In this document: positions 22,327 through 31,421 of the stretch, one piece after another
How the letters are laid out: each line of letters opens with the position of its first letter
How positions within the stretch are numbered: position 1 is the first letter of the stretch
From: Ferrovum sp. PN-J185
GTDB taxonomy: Bacteria > Pseudomonadota > Gammaproteobacteria > Burkholderiales > Ferrovaceae
DNA: 64,000 nt
Assembly: GCF_001581925.1 (NCBI RefSeq)
Contig: NZ_LQZA01000002.1
Location: 124,001-188,000, forward strand
Reading direction: 5' to 3'
Notes under the pieces: model-generated
The model's database searches: none
The model's input: the letters and a program-made list of their open reading frames with translations, nothing else
What the model was told of the DNA's origin: nothing
Translations under genes and position numbers: made by a program

Positions 22327-24485
22327 AGGCAGAAAAAACAGCCAGTTTTTCATGGTTAAAATGGGTTCTTATTATCTCCGCTATCTTTGGCGTGGTATTA
22401 CTGTATTTGTTATCAGAAGCGACGGGTAACACGTCGCTCTTTTCTAAAAACTATCCGCGTTTACTGGCCATTGGCGCAGGTGTTGCTTTGGTATTGATAT
22501 TACTCATCTTAGTACAACTACTGTTACTTTATAAAAAAATACGTGCTCGTGTTTTTGGTTCAAAGTTAACGCTAAAGTTATTAATGATTTTTGTATTAAT
22601 GGCAATTATTCCAGGCACCTTGGTGTATGGAGTCTCTGTTAAATTTTTATCAAATAGTATTGAATCATGGTTTGATGTGAATGTGGATAAGGCATTGACC
22701 TCAGGGCTTGATCTGGGTCGCACCACTTACGATACCTTGCTCAATGATTTAACACAGAAAGCAGAAAATATGGCTTTGCAATTGTCTGATGCATCAATTA
22801 TTGATGAAGAGACTATGCTCTATCATTTAAGAGAGCAATATGGGGTACAAGAGGCCACCCTTTTTTCAAAAGCAGGTTCTGTGTTGTCTTTTTCAAGCGC
22901 TCAAAATGATGCGTTAGTACCAGAGGCTCTACCAACTAGTAGTAATATCATTCACCAAATAAGAACACAACGCCCTTATAAAATGGTTGAGAGTCGTCCG
23001 GGAAAAGGACAGTTTTTAAGAGTAGTTGTCCCTATTAATACTATTTCTTTTGAAGAAAACTTAAGAGCTCTGCAAGTTATTCAACCCATATCAAAAGAAC
23101 TCGCACAAGAAGCTGATAATGTTGAAGCAGCCTACCGTGGTTATCAGGAACTATTATTAGCTCGTGATGGATTAAAACGTATTTATGCCTTGAATTTGTC
23201 GCTTGTTTTATTATTAAGCATGTTAAGCGCAATTATTTCTGCATTTATTATTTCAGAGAAAATTAGTGCACCATTAGGTCTTCTTGCTGAAATTACCAAA
23301 GTAATTGGCTTGGGTGACTACAGCAGAAAAATACCCGTTATTAGTAATGATGAACTTGGTATGTTAACGGAATCTTTTAACACTATGACAGAAAAGTTAA
23401 AGGATACTTCTGAAGCCAGAGAACGTGCACAGGAAAAATTGACAGAAGCTAAACAATACCAAGAAAACATTCTTTCCAATCTTTCTACTGGTGTGATTGT
23501 ATTAGATCAACACTTTCAATTAAAAAGCGCTAATGTGAGCGCAAATGAGATATTAGGTATTCGTTTAATTAGAGTGCGTGATATTGCTATTCAAGAATGG
23601 AGTCGCTTTATAAACGAGTTAACAGAGTTAAGTCAGTATATTCAGGAGCGCTTTAGAGAAGCCAATGACTTTACTTGGGATGGCGATATTGATTTTAAAA
23701 CTAAAAGTGGACTGAAAAAAATACACTTTAGAGGATCAAGGTTGCCTGGTGGAAATAACAGCGATTATGTTTTAGTATTTGATGATATAACAAGAATGGT
23801 TCAAGCTCAGCGGGATGCTGCTTGGGCTGAAGTAGCAAGAAGACTTGCACATGAAATTAAAAACCCATTAACGCCTATTCAGTTGTCAGCAGAACGATTA
23901 AGGTTAAAACTTACTGATAAATTGCCTCAGGCAGAACAGGAGTTACTAAACAGAGGAATTCTAACCATAGTAAACCAAGTTGATGCATTAAAAAATATGG
24001 TTAATGACTTTAGTGAATACGCTAGATCTTCAGCAACTAAAAATACAGTATTAAATTTAAATAATTTAATACAAGAGATAATGGGTTTATATGAATCAAA
24101 TGGAGAACAAATTCATTTACAGTTAGCTTCTAATTTGCCTGAAATTAAGGGGGACTTAAATCGTTTAAGGCAGGTAATTCATAATTTAGTGCAAAACTCG
24201 TTGGATGCATTGCAGGACCATAGCCATCCAAAAGTTACTATAATAACTAGAGCACAGGATAATAAAGTTATTTTAACAATTAGCGATAATGGCCCTGGTT
24301 TTTCAGAAGAGTTCTTAACAAGAATATTTGAACCGTATGTGACGACTAAAACTAAGGGAACGGGACTGGGATTAGCGATAGTAAAAAAAATAGTTGAAGA
24401 ACATCAAGGTAATATTGAGGCAGGTAATTTAGATACAGGTGGTGCGAAAGTAAGCATTAGTTTTCCTGTAGCGGAGAAAGTGTAA
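22323..24485 (+). CDS. ntrY: NtrY-type membrane sensor histidine kinase
   Basis: This 720-residue kinase senses an unknown envelope or metabolic cue and phosphorylates NtrX. Three N-terminal helices (about 13-31, 45-70, 85-106) precede a long extracytoplasmic sensor segment. A fourth helix (287-313), a HAMP domain (about 314-366), a PAS domain (about 380-485) and the kinase core follow. The phospho-acceptor is H510 in RLAHEIKNP. The ATP lid motifs are N625, DNGPG (655-659) and GTGLGL (679-684). The ATG at 22323 overlaps the previous stop (ATGA). An ATG 15 bases earlier is also in frame. Confidence 0.94.
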   Translation: MKAEKTASFSWLKWVLIISAIFGVVLLYLLSEATGNTSLFSKNYPRLLAIGAGVALVLILLILVQLLLLYKKIRARVFGSKLTLKLLMIFVLMAIIPGTLVYGVSVKFLSNSIESWFDVNVDKALTSGLDLGRTTYDTLLNDLTQKAENMALQLSDASIIDEETMLYHLREQYGVQEATLFSKAGSVLSFSSAQNDALVPEALPTSSNIIHQIRTQRPYKMVESRPGKGQFLRVVVPINTISFEENLRALQVIQPISKELAQEADNVEAAYRGYQELLLARDGLKRIYALNLSLVLLLSMLSAIISAFIISEKISAPLGLLAEITKVIGLGDYSRKIPVISNDELGMLTESFNTMTEKLKDTSEARERAQEKLTEAKQYQENILSNLSTGVIVLDQHFQLKSANVSANEILGIRLIRVRDIAIQEWSRFINELTELSQYIQERFREANDFTWDGDIDFKTKSGLKKIHFRGSRLPGGNNSDYVLVFDDITRMVQAQRDAAWAEVARRLAHEIKNPLTPIQLSAERLRLKLTDKLPQAEQELLNRGILTIVNQVDALKNMVNDFSEYARSSATKNTVLNLNNLIQEIMGLYESNGEQIHLQLASNLPEIKGDLNRLRQVIHNLVQNSLDALQDHSHPKVTIITRAQDNKVILTISDNGPGFSEEFLTRIFEPYVTTKTKGTGLGLAIVKKIVEEHQGNIEAGNLDTGGAKVSISFPVAEKV

Positions 24486-25750
24486 TGGCGAATCATATTT
24501 TAGTAGTAGATGATGAAGTTGGTATTAGAGAGTTATTGTCAGAAATTCTGTCCGATGAAGGTTATGAAATAACCTTGGCTGCAAATGCATTAGAAGCCAA
24601 ACAATTAAGGCAAACCACAAGACCTGATTTAGTATTACTGGACATTTGGATGCCAGAAATGGATGGTATTACTTTATTGCGTGAATGGGTAGGTTTAGGT
24701 CAATTAACCATGCCTGTGGTTATGATGTCAGGGCATGCGACGGTAGATACTGCAGTGGAAGCCACACGAATAGGTGCTGTGGATTTTTTAGAAAAACCAA
24801 TTACATTACCTAAACTACTAGCTACAGTAGAAAAAGCGTTACGTAAAGGCGAAACCCAATATAGACCAGATTTATCAATGTTACAGCTTGGTAAAGGGGC
24901 CGTTGTTAGTGAGTTAAAACGACGTTTAGATCAGGTTTCAAACAGATTGGCACCATTACTATTAGTTGGTGAGGTGGGTTGTGGCACTGAACTTGCAGCG
25001 CGTTATCTTCATCAGCCTAATACTCCGTGGTTTGCACCCGACTCGAATAACTGGCTAACTGACAATCCCTTCGAGCCTTTGAATGAGTGCCAAGGCGGTA
25101 TTATTTTTATCCAAGAAATAAAGAATTTAACTAAGACTGAACAAAAGGGATTAAGTCAGTTATTAGGAAAGTTAGAAAAACATCATGTAAGATTAATTTG
25201 TGCCTCTAGTATGACGGTAGGTAACTTAATTAGTGAAAATATTATTGATGTTGAATTGATAACTAGACTGTCACAATTAACACTATCTATCCCTCCTTTA
25301 AGAGATCATGCAGAAGATATACCAGATATTGCTGCAGCAATATTGGGTAGGTTAATTGAGGCAGGGGAAATTCCTCATAAAGTACTTACCTCCTCTGCAT
25401 TGAATAGCTTAAGACAGTTACAATGGCCTGGTAATCTCCCTGCCCTAACCAATGCTATTCGTACACTGGCTTTAACAACAACAGGCACAGATATTGTTTC
25501 TGAGGATGTCATAAAAATCTCCTCAGATTTTGATCGACAGCAAAAAAATCATTTTAATATGATTGGTTTTGATATGCCTTTAAGGGATGCCAGAGACTTA
25601 TTTGAAAAGGCCTATTTTGAATATCATATACAAAATGAATCGGGCAATATGTCGCGTGTGGCTGAAAGAGTTGGCTTAGAAAGAACACATTTATATCGTA
25701 AATTAAAACAACTTGGAGTAAAACTTGCCTCTCAACGAGGCGAAGAATGA
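24485..25750 (+). CDS. ntrX: NtrX-type response regulator with degenerate AAA+ domain
   Basis: This 421-residue partner of NtrY has an intact receiver (acidic D9-D10, phospho-acceptor D53, K104) and an intact Fis-type helix-turn-helix at the C-terminus (about 388-411). The central AAA+ domain is degraded. Walker A reads GEVGCGTE at 162-169, with threonine replacing the catalytic lysine. Walker B reads IIFIQE, with Q210 replacing aspartate. The GAFTGA sigma54-contact loop and its surroundings are missing. It therefore probably cannot hydrolyse ATP or activate sigma54 promoters and may act as a plain DNA-binding regulator. It is coupled to ntrY (one-base overlap) and to the next glycosyltransferase (four-base overlap). 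Confidence 0.9.
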   Translation: MANHILVVDDEVGIRELLSEILSDEGYEITLAANALEAKQLRQTTRPDLVLLDIWMPEMDGITLLREWVGLGQLTMPVVMMSGHATVDTAVEATRIGAVDFLEKPITLPKLLATVEKALRKGETQYRPDLSMLQLGKGAVVSELKRRLDQVSNRLAPLLLVGEVGCGTELAARYLHQPNTPWFAPDSNNWLTDNPFEPLNECQGGIIFIQEIKNLTKTEQKGLSQLLGKLEKHHVRLICASSMTVGNLISENIIDVELITRLSQLTLSIPPLRDHAEDIPDIAAAILGRLIEAGEIPHKVLTSSALNSLRQLQWPGNLPALTNAIRTLALTTTGTDIVSEDVIKISSDFDRQQKNHFNMIGFDMPLRDARDLFEKAYFEYHIQNESGNMSRVAERVGLERTHLYRKLKQLGVKLASQRGEE

Positions 25751-27039
25751 TAAAACGTAAATGGCTAATACTCTCCCACGGATTTAACATGGATGGGAGA
25801 GCAGCTAGCCTTACTATAACTGACAAAATCCCTCATTTAATTGAAGAAGGCATAGAGCCTGTCGTATTAAGCGCTGTCACAGGAAAAAAAGATACCCGTT
25901 TTTACCATCGTCAAATTCTACCTTGGGGTCCTGCGGGATTACGTTTTGATTTACGGCATTTGATTGCTCAAAAGTACGGGCGTGGTCTATTTTATAGACT
26001 AACAACTGGTCCTGTATCCATTATTCTTTCTCCTTTAATTTTAATAGAGCGTTTGATTATCGGTCTACAAAGTCAATGGTCATGGACACCTGCTGCCATA
26101 TTTTGGGGATATATCGCAATTAAGAAATTTGATCCAGAATTAATTTATTCAACAGGCGGTGCCTATTCAGCTCATTGGGCAGGTATTTGGTTGAAACGGA
26201 TTACTAAAAAACCATGGATTGCAGAAATACATGATCCTATGGTGTTTCCTGGAACGGTACCAAAAACTAGAAATTTAAAGTTTTGGGCAAAACTTGAGGG
26301 AATGATTTGTAGAGAGGCCAATTTTGCTTGGTGGTTTACTGATCAGGCGATGCTCAGTGCCAAAAGAAGACATCCTGAGCTTGGCGACAAAGGAAAGGTT
26401 ATTTTACCAGGCGCAGAACCGCCCATAGTTACAGCAGAATATAAAAGAGATCCACAATATATTCATATTGGACATTTTGGATCATTATCTAATGTAAGAA
26501 CTTTAAAAGGGTTTGCTCAGGCATTCTTAAAGTTAAAAGAAGAGAGTTTGGATATTGCAAATCATTTCAAAATAGAATGCTACGGTGGTCATATAGATAC
26601 CAATGCAAAAAAATTTATAACTGAAAATCAATTGGAAAAGTATTTTATAGATATTGGACGCTTAGAGTATGACCCTAAAACAAAAAAATCAGGCCGAGAA
26701 CAAATACAAATAAAAATGCAAGAAATGGATTATTTATTAATTATCCATGGAGACACAGAAGATTGTGCAGAATATATCCCATCAAAGTTTTATGATTATT
26801 TATGGGCTAAGCGTCCAATATTCGCGATAATAAATAAAAATCAACAATTTAAAAACTTGTTATCAAAATATAAAAGTTTAATTTCAAATGCAACAGATAT
26901 TAATTCAATAGTTGAAAAACTAAATGAAATTTATATTAACTGGAATGAAAAAAAAGAAGTGAATATCAATGAATTACCTATTAGTACAAGTAATGCTACA
27001 AATCAAATTATTGAATATGTAAATCATGAAATTAATTGA
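25747..27039 (+). CDS. GT4-like glycosyltransferase
   Basis: This 430-residue GT-B type enzyme has an N-terminal acceptor-binding half with the WIAEIHDPM segment (about 158-166) typical of family-4-like transferases. The C-terminal donor half contains GHFGSL (about 240) and IPSKFYDYLWAKRPIFAI, the conserved donor-site helix. It likely transfers a sugar during LPS or other surface-glycan synthesis in the cytoplasm. Its ATG overlaps the ntrX stop (ATGA), so it is translated from the def-ntrYX transcript. Base composition becomes markedly more AT-rich within its 3' half and stays so through the next two genes. Confidence 0.85.
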   Translation: MIKRKWLILSHGFNMDGRAASLTITDKIPHLIEEGIEPVVLSAVTGKKDTRFYHRQILPWGPAGLRFDLRHLIAQKYGRGLFYRLTTGPVSIILSPLILIERLIIGLQSQWSWTPAAIFWGYIAIKKFDPELIYSTGGAYSAHWAGIWLKRITKKPWIAEIHDPMVFPGTVPKTRNLKFWAKLEGMICREANFAWWFTDQAMLSAKRRHPELGDKGKVILPGAEPPIVTAEYKRDPQYIHIGHFGSLSNVRTLKGFAQAFLKLKEESLDIANHFKIECYGGHIDTNAKKFITENQLEKYFIDIGRLEYDPKTKKSGREQIQIKMQEMDYLLIIHGDTEDCAEYIPSKFYDYLWAKRPIFAIINKNQQFKNLLSKYKSLISNATDINSIVEKLNEIYINWNEKKEVNINELPISTSNATNQIIEYVNHEIN

Positions 27040-27952
27040 TATACCAAATCAAATTAAAAAAATTGAAGTTCCAACAAATATGACTGTATTTAATCCATCT
27101 TTAATTTCAGTTAAAGGTGGATCAATGGTCTTGGTAAGAGTTGTAGAGGAAGATAAAACCAAAAAAAATAGAAACGGCTTTTTCTATTCTGAGAATTGGA
27201 TAATAAATTACGATGAAAATTTAAACGTTAAAAATTATTTAAGAATAGATGATGAAGAAATAATACTAAATAGAAAAGAATGTAGCTATGGTCTTGAAGA
27301 TGGAAGATTGTTTTGCTGGAATGATGAAGTATGGGTAATATTTTCAGGTTTAAACATAGAAAACAATCAGTTTATAAATACAATGTGTATAGCAAAGATT
27401 GTAGAAAATAAATTAGAGAATTTTCAAGTTATTGCATCACCTGAAAATTTGAAAAGAGAAAAAAACTGGATACCATTAATTAAAAATAACGATTTATATT
27501 TTGTTTATAAAATTGATCCTTTAGAGATATACTTATATAAAGATAATAAATTAGAATTGATTTTTAAATCTAAATATAGAAAGCAAAAAAGTTTTATTTC
27601 AGGGTCATCAACAGCGCTAAAATACGATGATAGGTTTATATTTATTTCTCATCATAGAAAAAAGATAAATATTTTAAAAAAAATTTTTTTAAAATTAACT
27701 AATAAAGAAAAATATAAAAAAAACAAAGTTATTTTTTATCATCAACTACATGTTTTAGATGCTTCATTTAGTACTATTTTATCTAGTGAAAAATTTATTT
27801 TTGAAAAAAAGGGAATTGAATTTTGTGCGGGAATGGACATTTTAGATAATGAAGTAAAAGTATCATATGGTGTTGCAGACAAAACTGCGAATATTATGCT
27901 AATAAAAAAAGATATTTTTTTTGAAAAATTAATGAATTATCTAGGTAAATGA
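27026..27952 (+). CDS. GH130/GT108-like five-bladed beta-propeller glycan enzyme (putative)
   Basis: This 308-residue protein is not a standard glycosyltransferase. Its spaced motifs resemble GH130 mannoside phosphorylases and their GT108 relatives: FNPSL (22-26), LEDGRLF (90-96), KNWIPL (146-151), FVYKIDP (159-165), SGSS (192-195), paired His209-His210, and GIEFCAG with YGVAD (281-285) at the end. Such folds make or break mannosidic bonds with phosphate or nucleotide sugars. Which reaction applies here cannot be told. It overlaps the preceding gene by 14 bases and the next by 4. It is extremely AT- and lysine-rich, with A and T runs of 7-8 bases. Confidence 0.6.
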   Translation: MKLIDIPNQIKKIEVPTNMTVFNPSLISVKGGSMVLVRVVEEDKTKKNRNGFFYSENWIINYDENLNVKNYLRIDDEEIILNRKECSYGLEDGRLFCWNDEVWVIFSGLNIENNQFINTMCIAKIVENKLENFQVIASPENLKREKNWIPLIKNNDLYFVYKIDPLEIYLYKDNKLELIFKSKYRKQKSFISGSSTALKYDDRFIFISHHRKKINILKKIFLKLTNKEKYKKNKVIFYHQLHVLDASFSTILSSEKFIFEKKGIEFCAGMDILDNEVKVSYGVADKTANIMLIKKDIFFEKLMNYLGK

Positions 27953-29289
27953 AAATATCTAAAAAAAGTTATGGGAATTTAATACCAATAGAATTCTTGG
28001 AGAATAATTTATCTTTATGGATTTATATACTGGTTTGTCTTGCTCCAGTAGTTTTCTTTTCGTATGAAAAATTATTTGGAGAGGTCTATAAACTAATCTC
28101 CTTACTTTCCTTAATAGGATTAATAACACAAAAAAAGAAAATATTGTTTAATTGGAAAGAAAATAAAGCTTCACTAATGATATTTTTGATTTATCCGCTC
28201 ACAATTTTTATAACACAATTATTTCGATGGGCATGGAATTTTCATGAGTATTTAGATAGTTTAAGGTTTCTTTTTGCTATACCAATACTAATATATTTAT
28301 CCGAAAAAAAAATTGATTTCACAAAAATTTTAGAAATAGTTTTACCAATATCTTTATTTTTATCCTTAATAACTACAAAATATTTTTTTTTAGACACTCA
28401 ATACGGTACAAATAGATTTACAGATTTATTTCTTCATCCAGTTTATTATGGAGAAATTATTATTTCTATGAGTTTAATTCTTTTATCTACATTTTTTTTA
28501 TCACCATATAGGTATTCATTTTTTAGTATTTTAAAAGTTATTGGAATATTAGTGGGATTTTATATTTCCATAAAAACAGAGAGTAGAACTGGTTGGATTA
28601 ATGTTTTGATAATTCCCATGATTTTGTTATGGTTGAACAGAAGAAGTGTAAAACAGTATTTTTTCTTTATCACACCAGTTTTTATATTAGCAATTGTAAT
28701 TATCTTATTTGAATTTAATCATGATGTATCCTCTAGATTAATTGAGCTTTATAATGAAATTAGAAGTTATCCTTGGTCGGGAGGTATTGCTCCAGAGACA
28801 TCTGTTGGGCTAAGAATTACTTTTTATCGTATAGGCTGGTTTTTAATATGTCATGAAAATTGGTATGGATGGGGTATTAAAGGGTTTGGTCATATCTTAA
28901 GCAATCCTGAATTATTAGCTTTTTCTTCTAAATATACATTGCAGTATGTTTATCTAACCCATTTTCATAATCAACTATTAACTTTGTTAGTGTGGTATGG
29001 AATATTTGGGTTAATAATTTATTTAATATGCTTTATTGTTCCCTTAGTACAATCTCTGAGAATCATCGAGAAAATAAAACATGATTTTTTAATTAGAAAA
29101 AACGCAACTATACTAATTATCTTTTTGATAACACAAATAGTTTCAGGTTTTTCTGATATGGTTATTTTATTTAAATATATGATTATGTTTTATAGTTTTA
29201 TGATGGCAGGCTTGTTGGCACCTTTAACTTCTAATAATATAAAAGAACAAATAAATCAATCTACTTTAAATACTAAAATTAAGATTTGA
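27949..29289 (+). CDS. O-antigen ligase family (Wzy_C) membrane protein
   Basis: This 446-residue protein has about eleven to twelve membrane helices. The family's hallmark features are present: ESRTGW near 210 in a membrane segment, a large periplasmic loop (about 255-345) containing SVGLRITFYRIG and GWGIKGFGH, and HFHNQLL followed by a final helix bundle. Such proteins join O-antigen to lipid A-core (WaaL) or polymerise repeat units (Wzy), and sequence alone does not separate the two. Its neighbours are glycosyltransferases, not wzx/wzy/wzz genes, so a ligase or a single-sugar-chain role is inferred. Coding T tracts of 9 and 8 bases occur at 28383-28391 and 28492-28499. Confidence 0.85.
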   Translation: MKISKKSYGNLIPIEFLENNLSLWIYILVCLAPVVFFSYEKLFGEVYKLISLLSLIGLITQKKKILFNWKENKASLMIFLIYPLTIFITQLFRWAWNFHEYLDSLRFLFAIPILIYLSEKKIDFTKILEIVLPISLFLSLITTKYFFLDTQYGTNRFTDLFLHPVYYGEIIISMSLILLSTFFLSPYRYSFFSILKVIGILVGFYISIKTESRTGWINVLIIPMILLWLNRRSVKQYFFFITPVFILAIVIILFEFNHDVSSRLIELYNEIRSYPWSGGIAPETSVGLRITFYRIGWFLICHENWYGWGIKGFGHILSNPELLAFSSKYTLQYVYLTHFHNQLLTLLVWYGIFGLIIYLICFIVPLVQSLRIIEKIKHDFLIRKNATILIIFLITQIVSGFSDMVILFKYMIMFYSFMMAGLLAPLTSNNIKEQINQSTLNTKIKI

Positions 29290-30160
29290 GTTTAAGTAAA
29301 ATTAATTGATAAAGTAATTTCCAGTTTTTTATACGTATACATGTCTTAAGTGCTTTAGTATATCTTTTGTTTAATTTCTTTTTTATAAAAATTTTGAGCG
29401 ATTTAATTAAATTAAAATTCAAAAAAATATCAAGTTCAACAAGAAAAGATTCTAATATTGTTACATTTTTTGAGTTTGATACACTACCCTCAGTAATTCT
29501 ATATGCAGTAGTAAATAAAGGTACAAAATTAAAATTTAAATTATGTTTAAAGCATTTCCACGTGAATGCATAATCACAAGCGTCTTTAATCAATCCATAA
29601 TTACTAAATTTAATGTTATATGTATATTCAATACTCTTGGCAGTATTAGTATTAATGATGAAACCATTGCTTGGTACTGATTGATTTAAAACTATGTCAA
29701 AGGTACTCATATCATTTAAAGTACTATTTCTCTTAAATTGATTATTAAAAATCACGCCTTCTTTATCTGTTTGTAAGCCTTTATTAGTGAGCAATTTTTG
29801 CATCCCAAAATAAACCATACTCTTATCATGGGATACATATGAAAAGAAATTCTTAAGGGAGTTTTCGAGTAGTAGATCATCATCATGGAGAATCATCAAC
29901 CATGTTGAATTAGAGTTGCTTATTAGATCTTGAACGTTTCTTGATTGCCCTAAAGGTATTTTTCGATTAAAAACCAAAATGGGAAGATTAAATTTCTTTT
30001 TAAGTTGTTCTTGTGATAGAAGCATTGATGAGTCGTCATTCCCAATTAATATTTCATTTGGCGTTACCTCTTGCTTTGTAATAGACAAAAGACATTCATT
30101 TAACAATACTAGACGTTTATAAGTAGGTATTAAAATTGATAAATCAATATAAGATTTCAT
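29279..30160 (-). CDS. Glycosyltransferase family 2 protein
   Basis: This 293-residue GT-A enzyme begins DLSILIPTYKR, has the nucleotide-binding GNDDSS (40-45) and the metal-binding triple aspartate HDDD (D93-D95). The C-terminal third is very basic (many Lys), suggesting attachment to the inner membrane surface. It converges on the O-antigen ligase-like gene with an 11-base overlap and starts 3 bases after the GT9 gene, so the two form a minus-strand pair. The sugar and acceptor are unknown. Confidence 0.87.
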   Translation of the reverse strand: MKSYIDLSILIPTYKRLVLLNECLLSITKQEVTPNEILIGNDDSSMLLSQEQLKKKFNLPILVFNRKIPLGQSRNVQDLISNSNSTWLMILHDDDLLLENSLKNFFSYVSHDKSMVYFGMQKLLTNKGLQTDKEGVIFNNQFKRNSTLNDMSTFDIVLNQSVPSNGFIINTNTAKSIEYTYNIKFSNYGLIKDACDYAFTWKCFKHNLNFNFVPLFTTAYRITEGSVSNSKNVTILESFLVELDIFLNFNLIKSLKIFIKKKLNKRYTKALKTCIRIKNWKLLYQLILLKLKS

Positions 30161-30163
30161 GAC

Positions 30164-31198
30164 CTAGATTATTAGATTTTTAATATGATCAACTGATATA
30201 TTCAAAATACAATCACTGAAACTAAGTAAGTTGTTCTCACATCCTTCTTTATTACATGGTACGCAGCCATTTTCACCTTGTACAATAATAATATTGTTTA
30301 TTAAGGGATTGTTTTTTAACACCCAAGGATTGCCTGAAAAATTACCTATAGGCCAAGGACCCCATTTAACTGGATTGGTTGGACCAAATAATGCAACAGT
30401 TTTTGTACCGGTAGCAGCGGCAATATGGGTAATTCCAGTGTCTGGTCCAATATAGCAATTTGCTTTTTTAATGAGAGCGCCTACCTCTCCAAGAGAAAGT
30501 TTGCCAGCTAAATTTAAGCTACCTGTTGCCTGCTGAATATCATGACAATATTCAAGTTCATTTTTGTCTGAACTTCCCGTTAATATTACTTCTACGCTTT
30601 TTTGTTTTATATATTTAATTAATTCAATCCATTTGGCTTTATCCCACATCTTATAATTAAATTTAGGGTATGGGTGAATAACAAAATAAGGAGTGTGAAT
30701 ATTAAATTTTGATAAATCTAGTTCTTTAAAGGGTGGGACGACAGTGTTACTTGGTGAAATAGTTAAAAAAGAAAGTAATTTTTGTCCATGAATTACTGTA
30801 TGAGTGTTTAAATCATCAAATAAAATACTATCTGTTAATAGATGTTTGGATAATTTTGATGTGTGTTCATTGTAAAAGCCATAGGATTTTTTGGCTGATA
30901 TAAAGCAATACCATCTTGCTCTATCTGAGGAAACAGGGCTTAACGCCACATCGTATTTATTCCATAGAAAAAAATACTCTTTTATTCTATTAAATAATGA
31001 AGTACGGTGAGGGGATGTAATGACATTATTAATAATGCTATTACCCTCAAGAATTCCTTCATTACCTTTTAATACTAAATAATCAATCTGTGCATGGGGA
31101 TCGTGCTGGCGAATAGAATGGGCAATCGGAGTACTTAATAAAATATCTCCTAATCTTAATGTACAAATAATTAAATATTTTTTTGTGGGTTTTAGCAT
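30164..31198 (-). CDS. Glycosyltransferase family 9 (heptosyltransferase-like)
   Basis: This 344-residue GT-B enzyme resembles the ADP-heptose:LPS heptosyltransferases. The N-terminus has the flavodoxin-like start LIICTLRLGDILLSTP. The donor-site motif GPDTGITH is at 251-258, followed by VALFGPTNPVKWGPW. A C-terminal cysteine set (C312, C315, C320, C330) matches the WaaQ/GT9 branch. It probably extends the LPS inner core or O-chain. It lies 30 bases upstream of the tRNA-Arg 3' end on the same strand, so it may share the tRNA transcript. Confidence 0.88.
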   Translation of the reverse strand: MLKPTKKYLIICTLRLGDILLSTPIAHSIRQHDPHAQIDYLVLKGNEGILEGNSIINNVITSPHRTSLFNRIKEYFFLWNKYDVALSPVSSDRARWYCFISAKKSYGFYNEHTSKLSKHLLTDSILFDDLNTHTVIHGQKLLSFLTISPSNTVVPPFKELDLSKFNIHTPYFVIHPYPKFNYKMWDKAKWIELIKYIKQKSVEVILTGSSDKNELEYCHDIQQATGSLNLAGKLSLGEVGALIKKANCYIGPDTGITHIAAATGTKTVALFGPTNPVKWGPWPIGNFSGNPWVLKNNPLINNIIIVQGENGCVPCNKEGCENNLLSFSDCILNISVDHIKNLII

Positions 31199-31228
31199 AA
31201 AGTAAGGATCTTATTTTGATCCTGAAAA

Positions 31229-31305
31229 TGGCGCGCTCGACAGGAGTCGAACCTGTGACCTTTGGCTTCGGAAACCAACACTCTATCCAACTGAGCTACG
31301 AGCGC
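31229..31305 (-). tRNA. tRNA-Arg (anticodon CCG)
   Basis: The minus-strand sequence folds as a full cloverleaf: acceptor GCGCTCG pairs with CGAGCGC, the D arm is TAGCTCAGTTGGATAGAG, the anticodon loop is TTCCGAA, and the T loop is TTCGAAT. The anticodon is CCG (31271-31269), reading CGG arginine. The 3' CCA is encoded at 31231-31229. It is 77 bases long. It marks the end of the LPS cassette. Confidence 0.95.
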
Positions 31306-31351
31306 ACTATAATTAAAATTGAAGCGTATATATTCTTAATAGAATAGTGCT

Positions 31352-31380
31352 ATTTTATATTCTTTATTGAATAGATACAA
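31352..31380 (-). promoter_or_regulatory. Candidate promoter of tRNA-Arg
   Basis: On the minus strand TTGTAT (31380-31375) and TAAAAT (31357-31352) are separated by 17 bases. Transcription would start about 40 bases before the mature tRNA, leaving a leader for RNase P. Confidence 0.45.
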
Positions 31381-31386
31381 AGAAGC

Positions 31387-31392
31387 TATAAT
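31387..31392 (+). promoter_or_regulatory. Candidate -10 element for the cytochrome c gene
   Basis: A perfect TATAAT lies 29 bases before the cytochrome ATG at 31422. No strong -35 hexamer is visible at the expected distance. Confidence 0.4.
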
Positions 31393-31421
31393 GAAAAAGT
31401 ATATCGCAATGGATTTAGATC

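Noticed and set aside
24485-25750. NtrX AAA+ degradation caused by a frameshift or sequencing error
   Set aside because: The frame is continuous with conserved segments on both sides (receiver, LRDHAEDIP, HTH), so point changes and an in-frame loss explain it better.
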